Shown one piece after another: positions 12,297 through 24,215 of a stretch of 64,000 nucleotides of DNA; position 1 is the stretch's first letter, and each line of letters begins with the position of its first letter. Under the pieces are notes generated by a model. The model searched no databases and had not been told where the DNA came from. It saw only the letters and a list, made by a program, of their open reading frames with translations. This DNA comes from Siphonodentalium dalli (Eukaryota > Mollusca > Scaphopoda > Gadilida > Siphonodentaliidae), in the NCBI GenBank assembly GCA_032622095.1, contig CP136066.1, forward strand, positions 157,071,152-157,135,151, written 5' to 3'. The translations under genes were made by a program, and so were the position numbers.

Positions 12297-12560
12297 GACC
12301 CTTTATTTACTAAATACTCATTGACGAGTGATTCCTTTAGTAAATGTTTAGATAATAAGTTCAATATACGGCCGCCATATTATCTGAACATTTTCCACCA
12401 ATGAATAGGAATCCTTCTGCACTTGAATTATATTTTCGTCTGTCTGCTCACATTTTTCATGAACACCCCTCCAATTGAATAATAGAACATTCCAATATAT
12501 ACTTTTATAATTTGACGGCAGAATCCGTTCAGTATAGATATGGTTAAAATGAAGAATCAG
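12297..12560. mobile_element. CCCTTTCTATACTAAAT-family element
   Basis: Left end gaccctttatttactaaatactcattgacgag; then tttagataataagttcaa, a gtctgctcac...cacccctccaattgaataatagaacattcc block, and 'gacggcagaatccgttcagta' at the right. The same order occurs at 23101-23353, 28063-28341 (reversed) and 54257-54490. Confidence 0.55.
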
Positions 12561-12789
12561 CACATCAACCTATTTCAAACAAGATATGCCCACTGCCTAT
12601 TTTTTCAATTATAATAAAAAAGGGGGCGTTTTTGGGAGGTGGATTTATACACACATGTCATCTGCCCTTCTCCCCTTTCTTAATATCTCTCATCCCATCG
12701 CCCACACTCTTTAAATACAATGGTACATAGTCGGGTTAGTAGATCATATACACATACGTGGGTCTTTCTTAGTTGATTTTATTCAAGAG

Positions 12790-13060
12790 TTATCAGACTT
12801 CGTGTCTGCAGGGACGTGGCTAGAGGGTCCATGTCCACCTTGATATTTCCAACTGCACCCGACCCCATTTAACCTGAGTAAATGGTACCTCAAACTCCCC
12901 AACTGTTGGAAGTTGCAACTAGACATCCCCCAGCTATAAGGTTGGAAAATTTTCAACTGATGGCCATTCAGACCAAAAATTTGGATAAACAAAATATAAA
13001 AATATTATACTGTTGGTTATGCACCCCACCCCATCGACACGCCCGTAACTAAATGCCAAC
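12790..13060. repeat. 'Two-arm ttggaaatttccaac' family copy
   Basis: Contains cagggacgtggctagagggtcc at the start and ccaccccatcgacacgcccgt at the end, a short inverted relation. Between them is the ccaactgttggaagttgcaac block shared with 4180-4960. Confidence 0.45.
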
Positions 13061-13909
13061 TGGAAGGTCGTTATTTATATAGCGTATAGTATGATTCGGT
13101 ATCCATCCAGTCAGTTGTATATATCGTCTAATTTTCAATATCTATAGGCGAAATTCTGGATGAAAAATAAAGCAATATATGAATCAATATAACGTTATAG
13201 TCTTCAATATTGACCACCAAGAACACAAAAATATATACTGCAACTACGGACCGCAGGCAATACAAATACACACTCTGTTATGAAACTCAACGTCAAGAGC
13301 ACAAACATAATACTACAGCTACCGAAAGGTAGATAATACAAATATACTTTGCGCTAATTAGATATACAGACCTTTCATTTTATTTTACACTTCCTATTCA
13401 GAATTCTTTTCGGTTTTTCTCCACACGTAATCCATGAGTATATAATTAAATGTCCCAATTAAAATTAAGAATAAGTTTTTTAACCAGGCTGCCTGCATAT
13501 GACATTATAGATCGCAGGCGTCCATTCGCGTCGTGTAGTTGCTAGGTGCATGGCAGTGTAATCGACCTGGGTGCTTTGATAGTAGCCCATACAAATCTTA
13601 AACCATGAATAGCCTAGTATATTGCAACAATGGGAATTGCAGGCATGGCCATAATACATTTAATCGCGGTCTTCGATATCGTGCCGCAGGGGGCCACATA
13701 TAGTTATTGTTTTTAGTTTCTGTAAGGATTATCCATATATATATAGCTGACGCGAGATTCGTTGTGTGGCTCCAATTTAAAGCCATAAATGTCAAGGTGG
13801 TAATCAGTTAGACTACCAAATTGTTTATGGTGTCGGTAAAATTAAGGGGTGATCAAGAGAGAAATTGAAAGCTGGGAAGAGAGGCAAGCGTAGAAGAGAG
13901 GGATGAGAA
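13061..13909. other. Intergenic, no gene seen
   Basis: AT-rich unique-looking sequence with two weak direct repeats (aaatatatactgcaactac at about 13227 and acataatactacagctacc at about 13305). No exon on either strand. Confidence 0.4.
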
Positions 13910-14029
13910 AGATAGCGAGATAGATAGAGAGAGATAAAAGCGAGAAGATAAAAAAAGAGAGAGAGAGAGAGAGAGGGAGAGGGAAGAGTGATATGGAGAG
14001 ATAGAGAGAGAGAGAGAGAGAGAGAAAGC

Positions 14030-14115
<86 letters not shown>

Positions 14116-14235
14116 GAAAGAAAGAATAAGAGAGAAAGTTAAGAGAGAGAAAGATATGAGATATATATAGAGAGAAGAGAAGAGAGAGAGAGAGAGATAG
14201 AGTGAGAGAGAGAGTGATAGATAAAGACGAGAGGC
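13910..14235. repeat. (GA)n microsatellite, about 320 bp
   Basis: Nearly uninterrupted purine run of gaga/gata units on the plus strand. The minus-strand open frame across it (Leu/Ser repeats) is an artefact of the dinucleotide. Long GA tracts can form triplex DNA (general knowledge). Confidence 0.95.
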
Positions 14236-14689
14236 CGATCATGATCGGCAGATGTCTAACCCATCCCATGGCGTTAATAAATAGCTATGATCGGAAATGT
14301 TTTTTTAATTAAATTTTTTATTTTATTAAAGACATATTATGGACTTGTTCGAGTGCGATAAACTTGCAAGTTAGTTATTAGCCTCTATGCCAACCTGGGG
14401 AATGTAGCATTCTAAGAACATCACCGAAAATTTCAAAAGAAATCAACCATACCGCTCCATAGAAAACATCGTCTGAACTATGCTCAATTGTAAATATTAA
14501 CATCTCAATTCGGGATGCAACAATTGGTGATAAACTAACGCAAACAAATTCGCCATCTAGCGTCATTGCAATTAATTAATATATAAGAAGTACGCCTTGT
14601 GTTTTGCTTTTTGGATTAATATTCGTAAAAATAACTACTTTGAGCAAGATTATTCTCCATTTCTATTTGATCAACCTGCCGGGGTGTTT

Positions 14690-15580
14690 CACATCACTTT
14701 TAATAATAACAAAAAATAATGTTTTTTTTAATTGAGCAAGGAGTAGTTGAATATAAAAAAAATCAAGAATATTTTTTTTGGGGGGGAAAGAGGGCCATAA
14801 CTCTGTTAAAAAAAATTGGATAAAACTCATATTCGAACTTGATCTGTATTTTGGGTTGAGAAACTCACATACCAAATTTGGTTCTGATGAGATAAAAAAA
14901 TGTTTGAGTTATGGCAGCATGCATGAATTCGAAGTCGAAAAAGGACCATAACTCCTTAAAAAAAAATATTGGATCAAACCCATATTCGAATTCGATCTGT
15001 ATTTTGGGCTAAGAAACTCATATCCTATTTTAAGTATTGACCAGACACCAACTGAATGGCAGTGCAATCAATGTTTAATAAATGGCCATGTATACAAAAG
15101 GCAATACTATACGAAAATGCACAATTTATATCCATGAGTTGGTTCTACAGAGTCTAGGACACTTTACAATGAGAGGCCGACCATGATCGGCAGATGTTTA
15201 ACACATCCCTTGGCGATAGTAAATTACTATGATTGGAATCATAATTTATAGCTGTGATGTTGAATTATAAGAGTATATGTTATGTACTATTATAGAAAAT
15301 GTACATAATAAAATAGTTTATTAGAATTTATATGTCAAATAGGGAGACTCACATAAATAAGAGATGCACTGACACAGGATCTGTAATGCTGCACCAGAAC
15401 GGCTCCAGTCATGAACAAAATAAATTGAGCTAGTTGTTTAATCTAAATTATTTATTTTTTTTATTTATTTAAAAAAAAAAAAAAAAATGTTTGTTTGTAT
15501 TAAAATTGAGCAAGGAATTAAATCTAAATTTTTTTTTTTTTAAGAGTGAATTTGTTTTCGAAAAAAAAGGGCCATAACTC
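14690..15580. repeat. 'gccataactc' family units and flanking direct repeats
   Basis: Diverged units with 'gggccataactctg', 'cccatattcgaattcgatctgtattttgggc' and 'aaactcatat' occur at about 14790 and 14945, with a remnant at about 15560. A direct repeat gaggccgaycatgatcggca lies at 14231 and 15174. A truncated end of the TTAA hairpin family (gcaccagaacggctccagtcatgaa) lies at 15340-15415. Confidence 0.55.
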
Positions 15581-15894
15581 CGGGGGGGGGGGGGGAGAGT
15601 GGGCATGGCTCATTTGGACCTCCAAATTTTGTCAATGTAATTTTGAGGGACAGATACGATAGGTTGATAAATACACGAAATATTGATATGCCGCTTCATA
15701 TGCTTTGAAAAACAATTGCCAAATTCACAGCCATTTTCCAGCTGTTTAAAAATTTTCGCCCCAAGTTAGACAAACGCTCTTTATTGCTACCAATCAGGAA
15801 TAGAATAATACAGAACGCTCTTTTCTGTTCCATGTTGTGCAAATGGCTGTTTTTTGTTTCGGACCCAAACCACCTTGTTCGTAGTTGTATTTCT

Positions 15895-16630
15895 CATTTC
15901 TCCACTGCGTCTCTTTGGGTTACAGAATGCTCATAGAAAGGCAGGTTAAGATATTTATCGACCTATTGTGATACCAGGGTCCTCGCTGGACCGAAATTTA
16001 CTTTTGCCAATTGAAAATATTTTTTGCCAAATTCTATTTGAATTTGCCAAATGTTATCCCCGATAGTATCATTTTCTGCAACATTGATTGGATGTTATGT
16101 TTCGACACTCGCGGTTTGATCGACATTTGATATCGATAGGAAAGCAGTTTGTTAATAATTATACTTGCATCTCTATTATGGTTTATCATACAACAATAAA
16201 CAAATCACCGAACAATACAATGGTAGAAGGGTTGCTTCATCAGAAGGGCTCACCACAAGAGGATTAGCTATGTAAACACCACCATCACACTAAATACGGG
16301 TAATCCCTCCACCCAATCAATATTAATGCTATTAGACTAACTGTATCTTAATGGAGGTGTTAACTTTTCTGAAACCATGTAAAACACCAATAATATAATT
16401 CTGTTGTAGTCTTCTAAAATGAATGGTATTGATTGACCGATATTTTTCAACTTTATTGAGGAATTAATAAGTGACTTGCCAAAACTTTGGCCAAATGTGA
16501 ATTATTTTTGCCATTGGCAAATTTGGCAACTGGCAGCGCGAACCCTGTGTGATACCAGAAAAATTCAAAAGCGAATAATATTATTTGTATTTTGGAGCAC
16601 AAACTGCCATGTGGCTTCAATATAGGTACT
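15895..16630. repeat. Older repeat interrupted by the hAT element
   Basis: Flanks (tgcgtctctttgggttacag...agaaaggcaggttaagat on the left, agaaaaattcaaaagcgaat...ttggagcacaaa...tgccatgtggctt on the right) match 55945-56085 in reverse orientation without the insert. Confidence 0.75.
15975..16547. mobile_element. Non-autonomous hAT element (tttgccaa family) with 8-bp TSD
   Basis: Ends CAGGGTCCTCGCTG...CAGCGCGAACCCTG are inverted repeats, flanked on both sides by tgtgatac (15967-15974, 16548-16555). The interior has 'ttttgccaa' motifs near both ends and no coding frame. An inverted empty site for this insertion exists at about 55950-56085. A second copy, split by other insertions, is 42471-46751. 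Confidence 0.85.
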
Positions 16631-17022
16631 TTATTCTGTGAAGCAAATATAAACTATGTATAAACCTGCCTAAACACCAAATCTAACCCTGCATGATTTT
16701 GAGCTTGTTATCTTGTTATTGTTTTACAATCCAGTGCTAAAGCCAGGTCCATTCCTTGGTGCGAAATGATATTGTATGTGTGTATTGTGTAGCAATGTGG
16801 TGACTGATCGGAGGTCCAGCCAGTATGCTAGAAACTACGTTTGATGTCTGGAAAGACGAGGTGACTCTACACATGGGTTTAGCCCCGTGTTTACATTAAT
16901 CCGTTTGTGTAATACGCCTGTCTCTCATACGTGGCTAATCAATTTATGGAGCTAAAGCCAATGAGGTTCCATGAGAATGATAACCGAGTCAGGTTATGCC
17001 TTTATTATCAATTTAAAAAAAC
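16556..17022. other. Intergenic, no gene seen
   Basis: Apart from the flank of the interrupted repeat, no exon, repeat or motif is recognised. Confidence 0.4.
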
Positions 17023-18041
17023 AAACTAGAATGCACTCAGAGAGATGCCAACGTGCGCAAAAATGTAATAAACAATAATTAAAAAAATAATTTCACTGTA
17101 TTTTACTTAATTTATTTAATTTAATTTAATGTTAGCAAAAAAAGACAATTACCATTTCTCATCTCATCACAGATAAAAGGCAAATTACTATATTAATCAT
17201 TTAAGTAATTAAAACCAATTCCATGTTGCCGAAAGGATGAGACTTTAATATCGATTACATTTTTTTCAGCGGCATATTTTGATTTTCATTTTCCGATAGT
17301 CAAAGTTGACCAAAGGAGCAATTATAAGAAAAATTAATACCATTTGTGTAAATATTGATAGCAGCCAATATGCAGTGCAACAATAAATATAAATAATTAA
17401 TCAATAATTAATCAATAAAGATCATTTTATGTAATAATAAACTCTTCAAACGGTGTTTGTGTCAACAAATGCGTTTTGTTTTGTGTTACGTCATTCGTCG
17501 TATTTGACCCGGAAATCGGCTGAAGGTTAGGCTATTCAGCCTATTGCGTCGAATTACGAAATCGCGTTTTGAATGTGTCTCTTTTCCCGCACGATAAAAA
17601 GAGGTCTTCGCACGAACCAAAAATGATAAAACTTCCCAATTATAAGTAAAAATACCCAAACGAAGGAGTCTATGTAGGTCCCGAAGGAGTCTATAGACTC
17701 TTTGATGTAGAGTTCTGATGGAGAAAATGTAGGTCTATCTATTTTTGTCATAACTCTGACGTATTTTGACATGGGAGAAAAAATCGAAATCGAGGCTCAC
17801 TACGAGCATGCCAGTTTTAAATATAGAAACAGGGAATCCCGACAAATGGCGATATCGGCGACAAACAAATAATCGAAAACAACACATAAAATAAACATAG
17901 CAAAAACGCGGCACAGTAAAAATGTCAGAACGCCACGAGGTTTTACGTCGTTTTTGGTGACGTCATGGAGTGAAACGGAGTAGGGTGACACCAACCTACG
18001 AATCTGTCTGATCGCCATACTGTTGCACGAGCGCACGTAAT
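17023..18041. repeat. 1-kb dispersed repeat, copy 2
   Basis: Direct copy of 1619-2633. Sequence outside the two ends is unrelated, so this is a dispersed unit and not part of a longer duplication. Copy 2 is followed directly by unique sequence and then by a 170-bp tandem array. Confidence 0.75.
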
Positions 18042-18105
18042 TATGTCACCACTTAAAAATATAAACTAATAAGTTCAGAAACCTATTTATATTGTATAGG
18101 TATCA

Positions 18106-18607
18106 CTTCAACCCGATCTTTTGCCACCAAATATAACTTACTCAATAAAACCTTCACTCATACTGGCCCATGTTTGAATTTTCAATCTGCCCGACAATCT
18201 TCACATGAATGCTGACTTCAATATTGAGTTTTAATGAGGTATATTGTCCAATTAATCCTGACACAGGTTCAACACACTTCGACCCCATTTTCGCCACCAA
18301 TTATAACCTACTCAATAAAACCTTCCCTCATATTGGCCCATATTTGAATTTCCAATCTGCCTGACAATATTCCCATGAATGCTGACTAGGATGTTGGGTT
18401 TTAATGAGGTACATTGTCCAATTAACCCTGAAACAGGTTTGACTTACTTTGACCCCATTTTCGCCACCAAATATAACCTACTCAATAAAACCTTCCCTCA
18501 TATTGGCCCATATTTGAATTTCCAATCTGCCTGACAATCTTCCCATGAATGCTGACTAGGATGTTGGGTTTTAATGAGGTACATTGTCTAATTAACCCTG
18601 AAACATT
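18106..18607. repeat. ~170-bp tandem repeat, three copies
   Basis: Units start at about 18106, 18277 and 18447 (gaccccattttcgccaccaa) and share ctcaataaaaccttccctca, ggcccatatttgaatttcc and 'tgaatgctgac'. Units 2 and 3 are more alike than unit 1. No coding frame runs through the three. Confidence 0.85.
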
Positions 18608-19303
18608 GTCTACAGCACCCTGCATATGGTACATGGCCTAACTGTAATATTATTATAAGTGGGGTATAAAACATAATATAATTTATTTTGTAATCATGGA
18701 TCAAATGACTGATACATGTAACAACATGCATAGACACAATAATGCCGACATAATATTGCTTTAGCCCTGTATAACTATTAGCCCCATGTTTTTGTATTCG
18801 GTTTTATGCGTACATTTTAGGCAAATGCACTTTATCAAGTGATTAAGCAAGCACAAACTTAGCAAATTCGAGTTATGTTTGCCAGAATGCCTGCATTTGT
18901 ACCGCTACTGGAACCTCAGACCATATAACCTACATGGAGTTAAATGTGTTCTAAATGATATAATCATGTAGATTCGAGTCTATAAGATTAAAAGAGGACA
19001 AACATAAATTTCAAAGTAAATTTTAGTGTAGGAAAAAATTTGCATTACTCATTTTTTCCTGCCCCGACACACCCACCCACTCCAACCTTGTATCTGGAAA
19101 AAATCTGCAGATCGCCCCTGGATTACTGGTCAATGATATTCAATCCTGAATTACAGTATACACCACATGATATAGAAGCTCCAAAACATAGACAAATATA
19201 AAACCAAAATTGGCTATGAAATGCAGTGCAGTATAATGTGTGGGACTGTTGCAGTGTGCCTACGACTGAGGTAACACCCCCATAGATAGTGAATTGGACG
19301 GCA
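18608..19303. other. Intergenic, no gene seen
   Basis: No recognisable exon, RNA or repeat boundary. Confidence 0.35.
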
Positions 19304-19660
19304 TTAAAGGGCCCACTTATAAAATATATGCCATATTATATACCATTTGAAAGAGGAAGCTCCAAAACATTGTGTTATCAACTTATCCGGTGTAATAATC
19401 TGTGAACATGTTATTTTTGTTCAGTTACCGACATGTTTTTGTCCTTAAGTTTCATCTGGTTTTGTTGTGCAAAGTGTAATATTTTCAATGGAGGGGGAGT
19501 AACTCTATATTTTAAAGATAGAGTTATTCCCCTTCCATTGATTTAAAAAAAAAAAAATTATAGTATTCTAATCATATTTTATGGCATAGATTGTTATTCA
19601 AACCGTGTATCAAGGCACTACAAAAAGAATCGGTGACTTGAAAATTAAGTGGGTATATGC
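19304..19660. mobile_element. TTAAAGGCCCA family copy
   Basis: Starts ttaaagggcccactta and shares atttgaaagaggaagctcc, gttatcaactt, tcaatggagggggagtaactctata and 'atcggtgacttgaaa' with 32700-33120. The right TTAA is lost. Confidence 0.6.
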
Positions 19661-20169
19661 GAAAGACATCCAAGTCTTTAAATAACCATGATCAAGAAGA
19701 ATATGAAAATAATAGGTAGAGTTTCTTCAAATAATCAATAATCCTGTAATAATGAGATATCATGCATTGAAACCATTGTTTGTGAGCATCAACTGTTGCA
19801 GTTACATTATTTCCACTATCATCATCATCTTTATTTGAGAACGAGTCTGTTTGACTCTTTGTCCCCAATAATAATATTATACATTTACAATTTTGACATC
19901 ACAATAAATTGAGTAATGTTGCTACACTGGAGTGCACTATATCAAAGTATAATGTGCCACTATCTGATTACCTTCCAAGCAGAAATTCATAGAAGGGTAA
20001 TCTTTCTATTTCTTTTCAAAAATTTATAGAGCTGTTCAATTTGCCTTTTCGTGAGATCTAAATTAAAGTATATTTTTGCACAACCTGTTATTTTACTGTC
20101 CTTTGTATTGTATGTGATAGCATCTCGAATCATTTTGTCTGGAGTTTAATTGTTTCATCTTCAGGGCTA

Positions 20170-21160
20170 TCCTCACCGGTCGATTATTGTTTGAAGACCT
20201 GTTGCCAAGACAATCTGTAAAAGGACAAAACATCAACTTTCTTTTAATTCATTGCTTATAATGAGCCAGTCCGGTTCTCTGGAATATTCTTCTGTTTGTG
20301 GCAATTCGTGTATATTTATCACGATGTTTGGTTCTTTGATTCTAAAATTCCATTTGGTTCTTTATTTGCGTTTAGAGGTGTTTTAAGCTTTTCTTCTATA
20401 ATTGTTTCTAGCATAATCTGTTTTTCTTGTATATCTGTTTGCTGTAGTTCAAATTATCGTATGTTTTTCTCTTTGAATTCTTTGATTATTTTTTCTCATT
20501 TTCTCCCCATTTGTTTTTCTTCACAACTATTCACTCGTTTTTGTAATTTCAACATATTTGACTCTATTTTCTTTAATCTCTTTCCATTTCTGAAGTGAGT
20601 TTTTCCATTTTTGAGCTATAGTTCTTTTTCGAAGTTATCAATGCGTTGATCCACTTTAATTTTGATACAGCATCAAATTTGCTATTACTTTTTCTAGCAA
20701 CTTTTCGATATGTGACATCCAAATTCCCATATCCTCAGAACTTAATTGTTCCCACATTTTTTGACTGTCCTTTCCTGCTTACATGCTGCATAGTTGGTCC
20801 CAATTCTTCTTTTGTTTCCCCGTTATTCTATTTAGTGTCATCATTTGTTCCTGTTCACTGTGCTGTAGTTCAAATTATCGTATGTATTTCTCTTTGAATT
20901 CTTTGATTATTTTTTCTCATTTTGGCTGGCTGTCACTGTTGTTATTTCTTCATCTCTTTCACGACCACAAGATACTACTTGATGTATTTAGTAGGTCTTT
21001 TGTGTCCTCCGCATATATCCCTTGACATCTGAAATGGTAGTGCTGCTTACAAAAGTCACAAACAACCCTGTTTCTCTGTATCTTGAATTTTCGTTACACA
21101 AATAAGTTTTCTTGCACTGTGTTCTGCAAATGTATTCTTGTCTCTACAGACATATTTCAC
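20170..21160 (-). pseudogene. Decayed PHD-like finger/coiled ORF, possible retroelement ORF1
   Basis: On the minus strand at about 21075-21005 the frame reads VVCDFCKQHYHFRCQGIYAED, a Cys/His pattern like the first half of a PHD finger. A stop follows directly after 'SILWS', where the next Cys pair would be expected. Downstream (about 20930-20200) the minus strand is Lys/Glu/Asn-rich in broken frames, with a ~60-bp duplication (20443-20503 and 20863-20923). Such PHD-plus-coil proteins occur as ORF1 of some CR1-type non-LTR elements. That assignment is inference; frames are disrupted, so it is dead. Confidence 0.35.
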
Positions 21161-21489
21161 AAACTAATATGAAATTCATCCTCACTTTAGCCGTTGCTAT
21201 TTATCTACCATTGTTTCAGTCACTGATTGAAATGTCAACACCATAAGACATAATATTCCGATAACTTGACACAAAATACTTTCAAATTTCCAATGATGTA
21301 CTTTTCCATGTTCTTTATATCTTCGTGACTATAATGTCTTGATGTTATTCCATTGTTTTTTTTATTATTTTATGGTGTTTTTCACGGAGCAAATTATTTT
21401 GCAACCAAGCTGGCCATTAGCACTTTCAAGTAAGATGATTAAATTATGAAAATGTATATTGGAACTTCAGAGAATTTCAACTGAATATT

Positions 21490-21790
21490 TTAAAGGTACA
21501 CAATCCGATTTGATTGTCCCCATATCATCAGATTTCAACAACATTTCTTCAAAAGACGCTTTAGTTATCAGAATCGATTAATAACCAAAAAATAAGGCTA
21601 ACAACTGTCAACTCTAGTATAAAATTTTCCAAAATGTGTTATATATCAACATTTGGTATCAAGAGGATGTTGGTCGACTCGTCAAATATTTGCTAGGTCA
21701 CCAAATATTCCAGGTGGTGAAAAATAACAACTTTCAAAAACCAATATCCGATAAATCTGAGCTTTGATGGGTGGGTTCCTCGAGTCTCTG
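21490..21790. mobile_element. TTAAAGGTACNCAATCCGAT element, partial
   Basis: Starts with ttaaaggtacacaatccgat, then catcagatttcaacaacatttcttc, gctttagttatcagaatcg and ends in 'gatgggtgggttcctcgag'. The right half is missing. Confidence 0.6.
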
Positions 21791-22188
21791 AGTATGTATA
21801 ATATTCATGCAGATAACTGGCTCGAAAAATGTAACTATACTAATGGTTTCAACATTCAAAATCTTGTTATTGGGAAATTATTAGTTATGCAAATAAGAAC
21901 AAAACTATCTATCTATTTATCCAAATTCACACCACGTGGAGTTGTCAAGCTCTAGCTGAAAAATTCAGATGACCCAGTGACACGGAATACAGGGACAAGC
22001 CTGGAGGGTGACTTGGGAGACAGGGACCAGCCTAAAGGGCAACTCGGAAGATATCTTTTCCTTAAAATGTGACATTTTGTGTTCCAGGGAAAAGTGACAT
22101 CTCTCTCATATAATATACCAGTATGTATATGTCTGGACAGCATATTTATTATTATAATGGTATTCTTAACCACTATAATGTTTTTATA

Positions 22189-22401
22189 CAGTAATGCTCT
22201 AATTAATCGACCTCTTAACCAAAGCAGAATTATGGGTAACTTTTCAGGATTTAGTCGGAAATATGGCTTGTTGCCATTCATCGGAAAGCTCTCCCCGAGA
22301 GCTTTCCGATGAATGGCAACAAGCCATATTTCCGACTAAATCCTGAAAAGTTACCCATAATTCTGCTTTGGTTAAGAGGTCGATTAATTAGAGCATTACT
22401 G
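22189..22401. mobile_element. Palindromic MITE (CAGTAATGCYC family), copy 1
   Basis: Runs CAGTAATGCTCTAATTAATC to GATTAATTAGAGCATTACTG, flanked by TA on each side. The whole 213 bp reads as its own reverse complement with a tiny centre at tctcc|ccgaga. There is no coding capacity; target site and size fit a Tc1/mariner-type MITE (inference). Confidence 0.85.
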
Positions 22402-22512
22402 TACATGGGCTCTTGTGTTGCTCAATACTTATTGGATCATGGAAGTGTGATGTTTGGGTGTAAATTGAACTTCAGCCACTGTAACTTCTCCCTGATAACA
22501 GTCCACTTCTCC

Positions 22513-22766
22513 TTAACCCTTTCATGATGGGAGCTGTGTTGGTGCAGCATTAAAGATCCTGTGCCAGTGCATTCTCGTATATATCTGAGTCTACTATAGG
22601 GAGCCCCGCATATATAAGAGAATGCATTGGCTTACAAGGTCAAGGTAAATATTTTTAGGCCAATGTATTATCTTATATGACCTTTGGGAGACTCACATAT
22701 ATAAGAGAATGCATTGGCACAGGTTTTTCGCAAAATTTCAGAAAGCTCCAGTCAAAAAAGGGTTAA
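22513..22766. mobile_element. TTAA-bounded hairpin MITE (CCCTTTCATG family)
   Basis: TTAACCCTTTCATGATGGGAG at left and gctccagtcaaaaaagggttaa at right. Two internal hairpins (ttctcgtatatatctgagtc.../...ataagagaatgcattgg) are separated by ttacaaggtcaaggtaaata. It lies 112 bp from the palindromic MITE. Confidence 0.8.
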
Positions 22767-23100
22767 TCCTTAATAACTAAGTGACTTCTCGTAATTTGAA
22801 ACCTCAAGGCTGGTTGCCTGTTGGAATATAAAAAACAAACTCTCAATTAAAGACACCAACTGTATATTCAGTGATAAAGTGGCAGACGTAATAATATAAT
22901 ACAATTAACTTGTAACAATAGAATATTTATAAGGCATATATGTGGTAATATCTCAACAAGTGGAAAAACTTACCATAATGTACTGACTCGAAAATAGCCA
23001 AGTAAATTAAATCCTCATGGTGATTTTAAACAACATTTTTTCATGATTTTATTTTTGATATTGGAATCAAAATATCTCCTTTAAAAACATTTACTCCTAT

Positions 23101-23353
23101 TTCAACCCTTTCCATACTAAATCATCATTGACGAGAAGTTATCCCATGTTAGAAATGTTCAGATAATAAGTTCAACAAACGATGTTGAACTTTTTATCTA
23201 AACATTTCCCTCAATAAATAGGACTCCTTCTGTAGTTTAATATATCTGTTGTCTGCTTATATTACCTGTACATCCCTGCAAATCAATAATCGACCATTCC
23301 GATGTACACTTTATAACTGATTGGGAGAATCCATTTAGTACAGAAAGGGTTAA
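23101..23353. mobile_element. CCCTTTCTATACTAAAT-family element
   Basis: Left end aaccctttccatactaaatc and right end ccatttagtacagaaagggttaa are inverted repeats. Inside are an inverted pair around atgttcagataataagttcaac and the 'ctcctt', 'gtctgctta' and 'acatccctgcaaatcaataat' blocks. Confidence 0.65.
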
Positions 23354-23963
23354 AACCAAAAGGTGGATAGAAATGTTTGATATAGCAATAGAAAAACACA
23401 TCTAAAAAATATGGTTAACAGAGTACTATACACTAAATCCGACCATTTGTGGGACCATCTCCTTTTATGCTCAACAGAATATATGCAACAAATGAATGAA
23501 TTTGAGCCATGGATTAGTGCAAAAATACACTCGTGTGCTCTATGAACAATACAAACAACATGGTAATTATACTGAAAATGAATTTCTGATTGAAGTCATC
23601 AATTGATTTTCATTATAATACATACCATGTTGTTTGCGTTATTCAGAGAGCACACAAATGTATTGTACAGTAATCCATGGCTCAAATTCATTCATATGTT
23701 GCATTTTTTTCTGTTGCGTTTAAAATGAGATGGTCCCATAAATGGCCGGATTTAATGTACAGTACCTCTTTAAACTTTAAATCACAAAATATTTTCCATT
23801 GAAATATGGACAACATCAATTGGACATTTTTACTATAGATATGTTTTTTATATTCTTTATTTCCAATTTTTTTTTAGATAACTGAGCGGTTTAGAATGAA
23901 AAACTTTGCTGATCAAGCATCAGCAGACTATAATGTGTTACAGAAGATAGTGTCCCATGGTAG

Positions 23964-24208
23964 TTAATCCTCCCATGACTGGAGCTTCCTGAAATTTGTG
24001 AAAATCCTGTGCCAATGCATTCTCTTATATAGAGAACCTTGCATATATAACAGAAAACATTGGCCTAACAATATTTACATTGACCTTGTAAGCTAATGCA
24101 TTCTCTTATATAAACGAGGCTCTCTATGGTAGACTCACATATATAAGAGAATGCACTGGACAGGATCTTTAATACAGCACCAGCAAAGCTCTGTCATGAA
24201 AGGGTTAA
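23964..24208. mobile_element. TTAA-bounded hairpin MITE (CCCTTTCATG family)
   Basis: Reverse orientation relative to 22513-22766. It starts ttaatcctcccatgactggagc and ends gctctgtcatgaaagggttaa, with the same two-hairpin interior. It is followed after seven bases by another TTAA element. Confidence 0.75.
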
Positions 24209-24215
24209 ACTGTAC

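Noticed and set aside
13853-14269. Open frame of 138 residues of Leu/Ser repeats
   Set aside because: It is the translation of a (GA)n microsatellite, with no other coding signal.
18106-18607. CRISPR-like direct repeats
   Set aside because: Units of ~170 bp without short regular spacers, in a eukaryotic genome; an ordinary tandem repeat.
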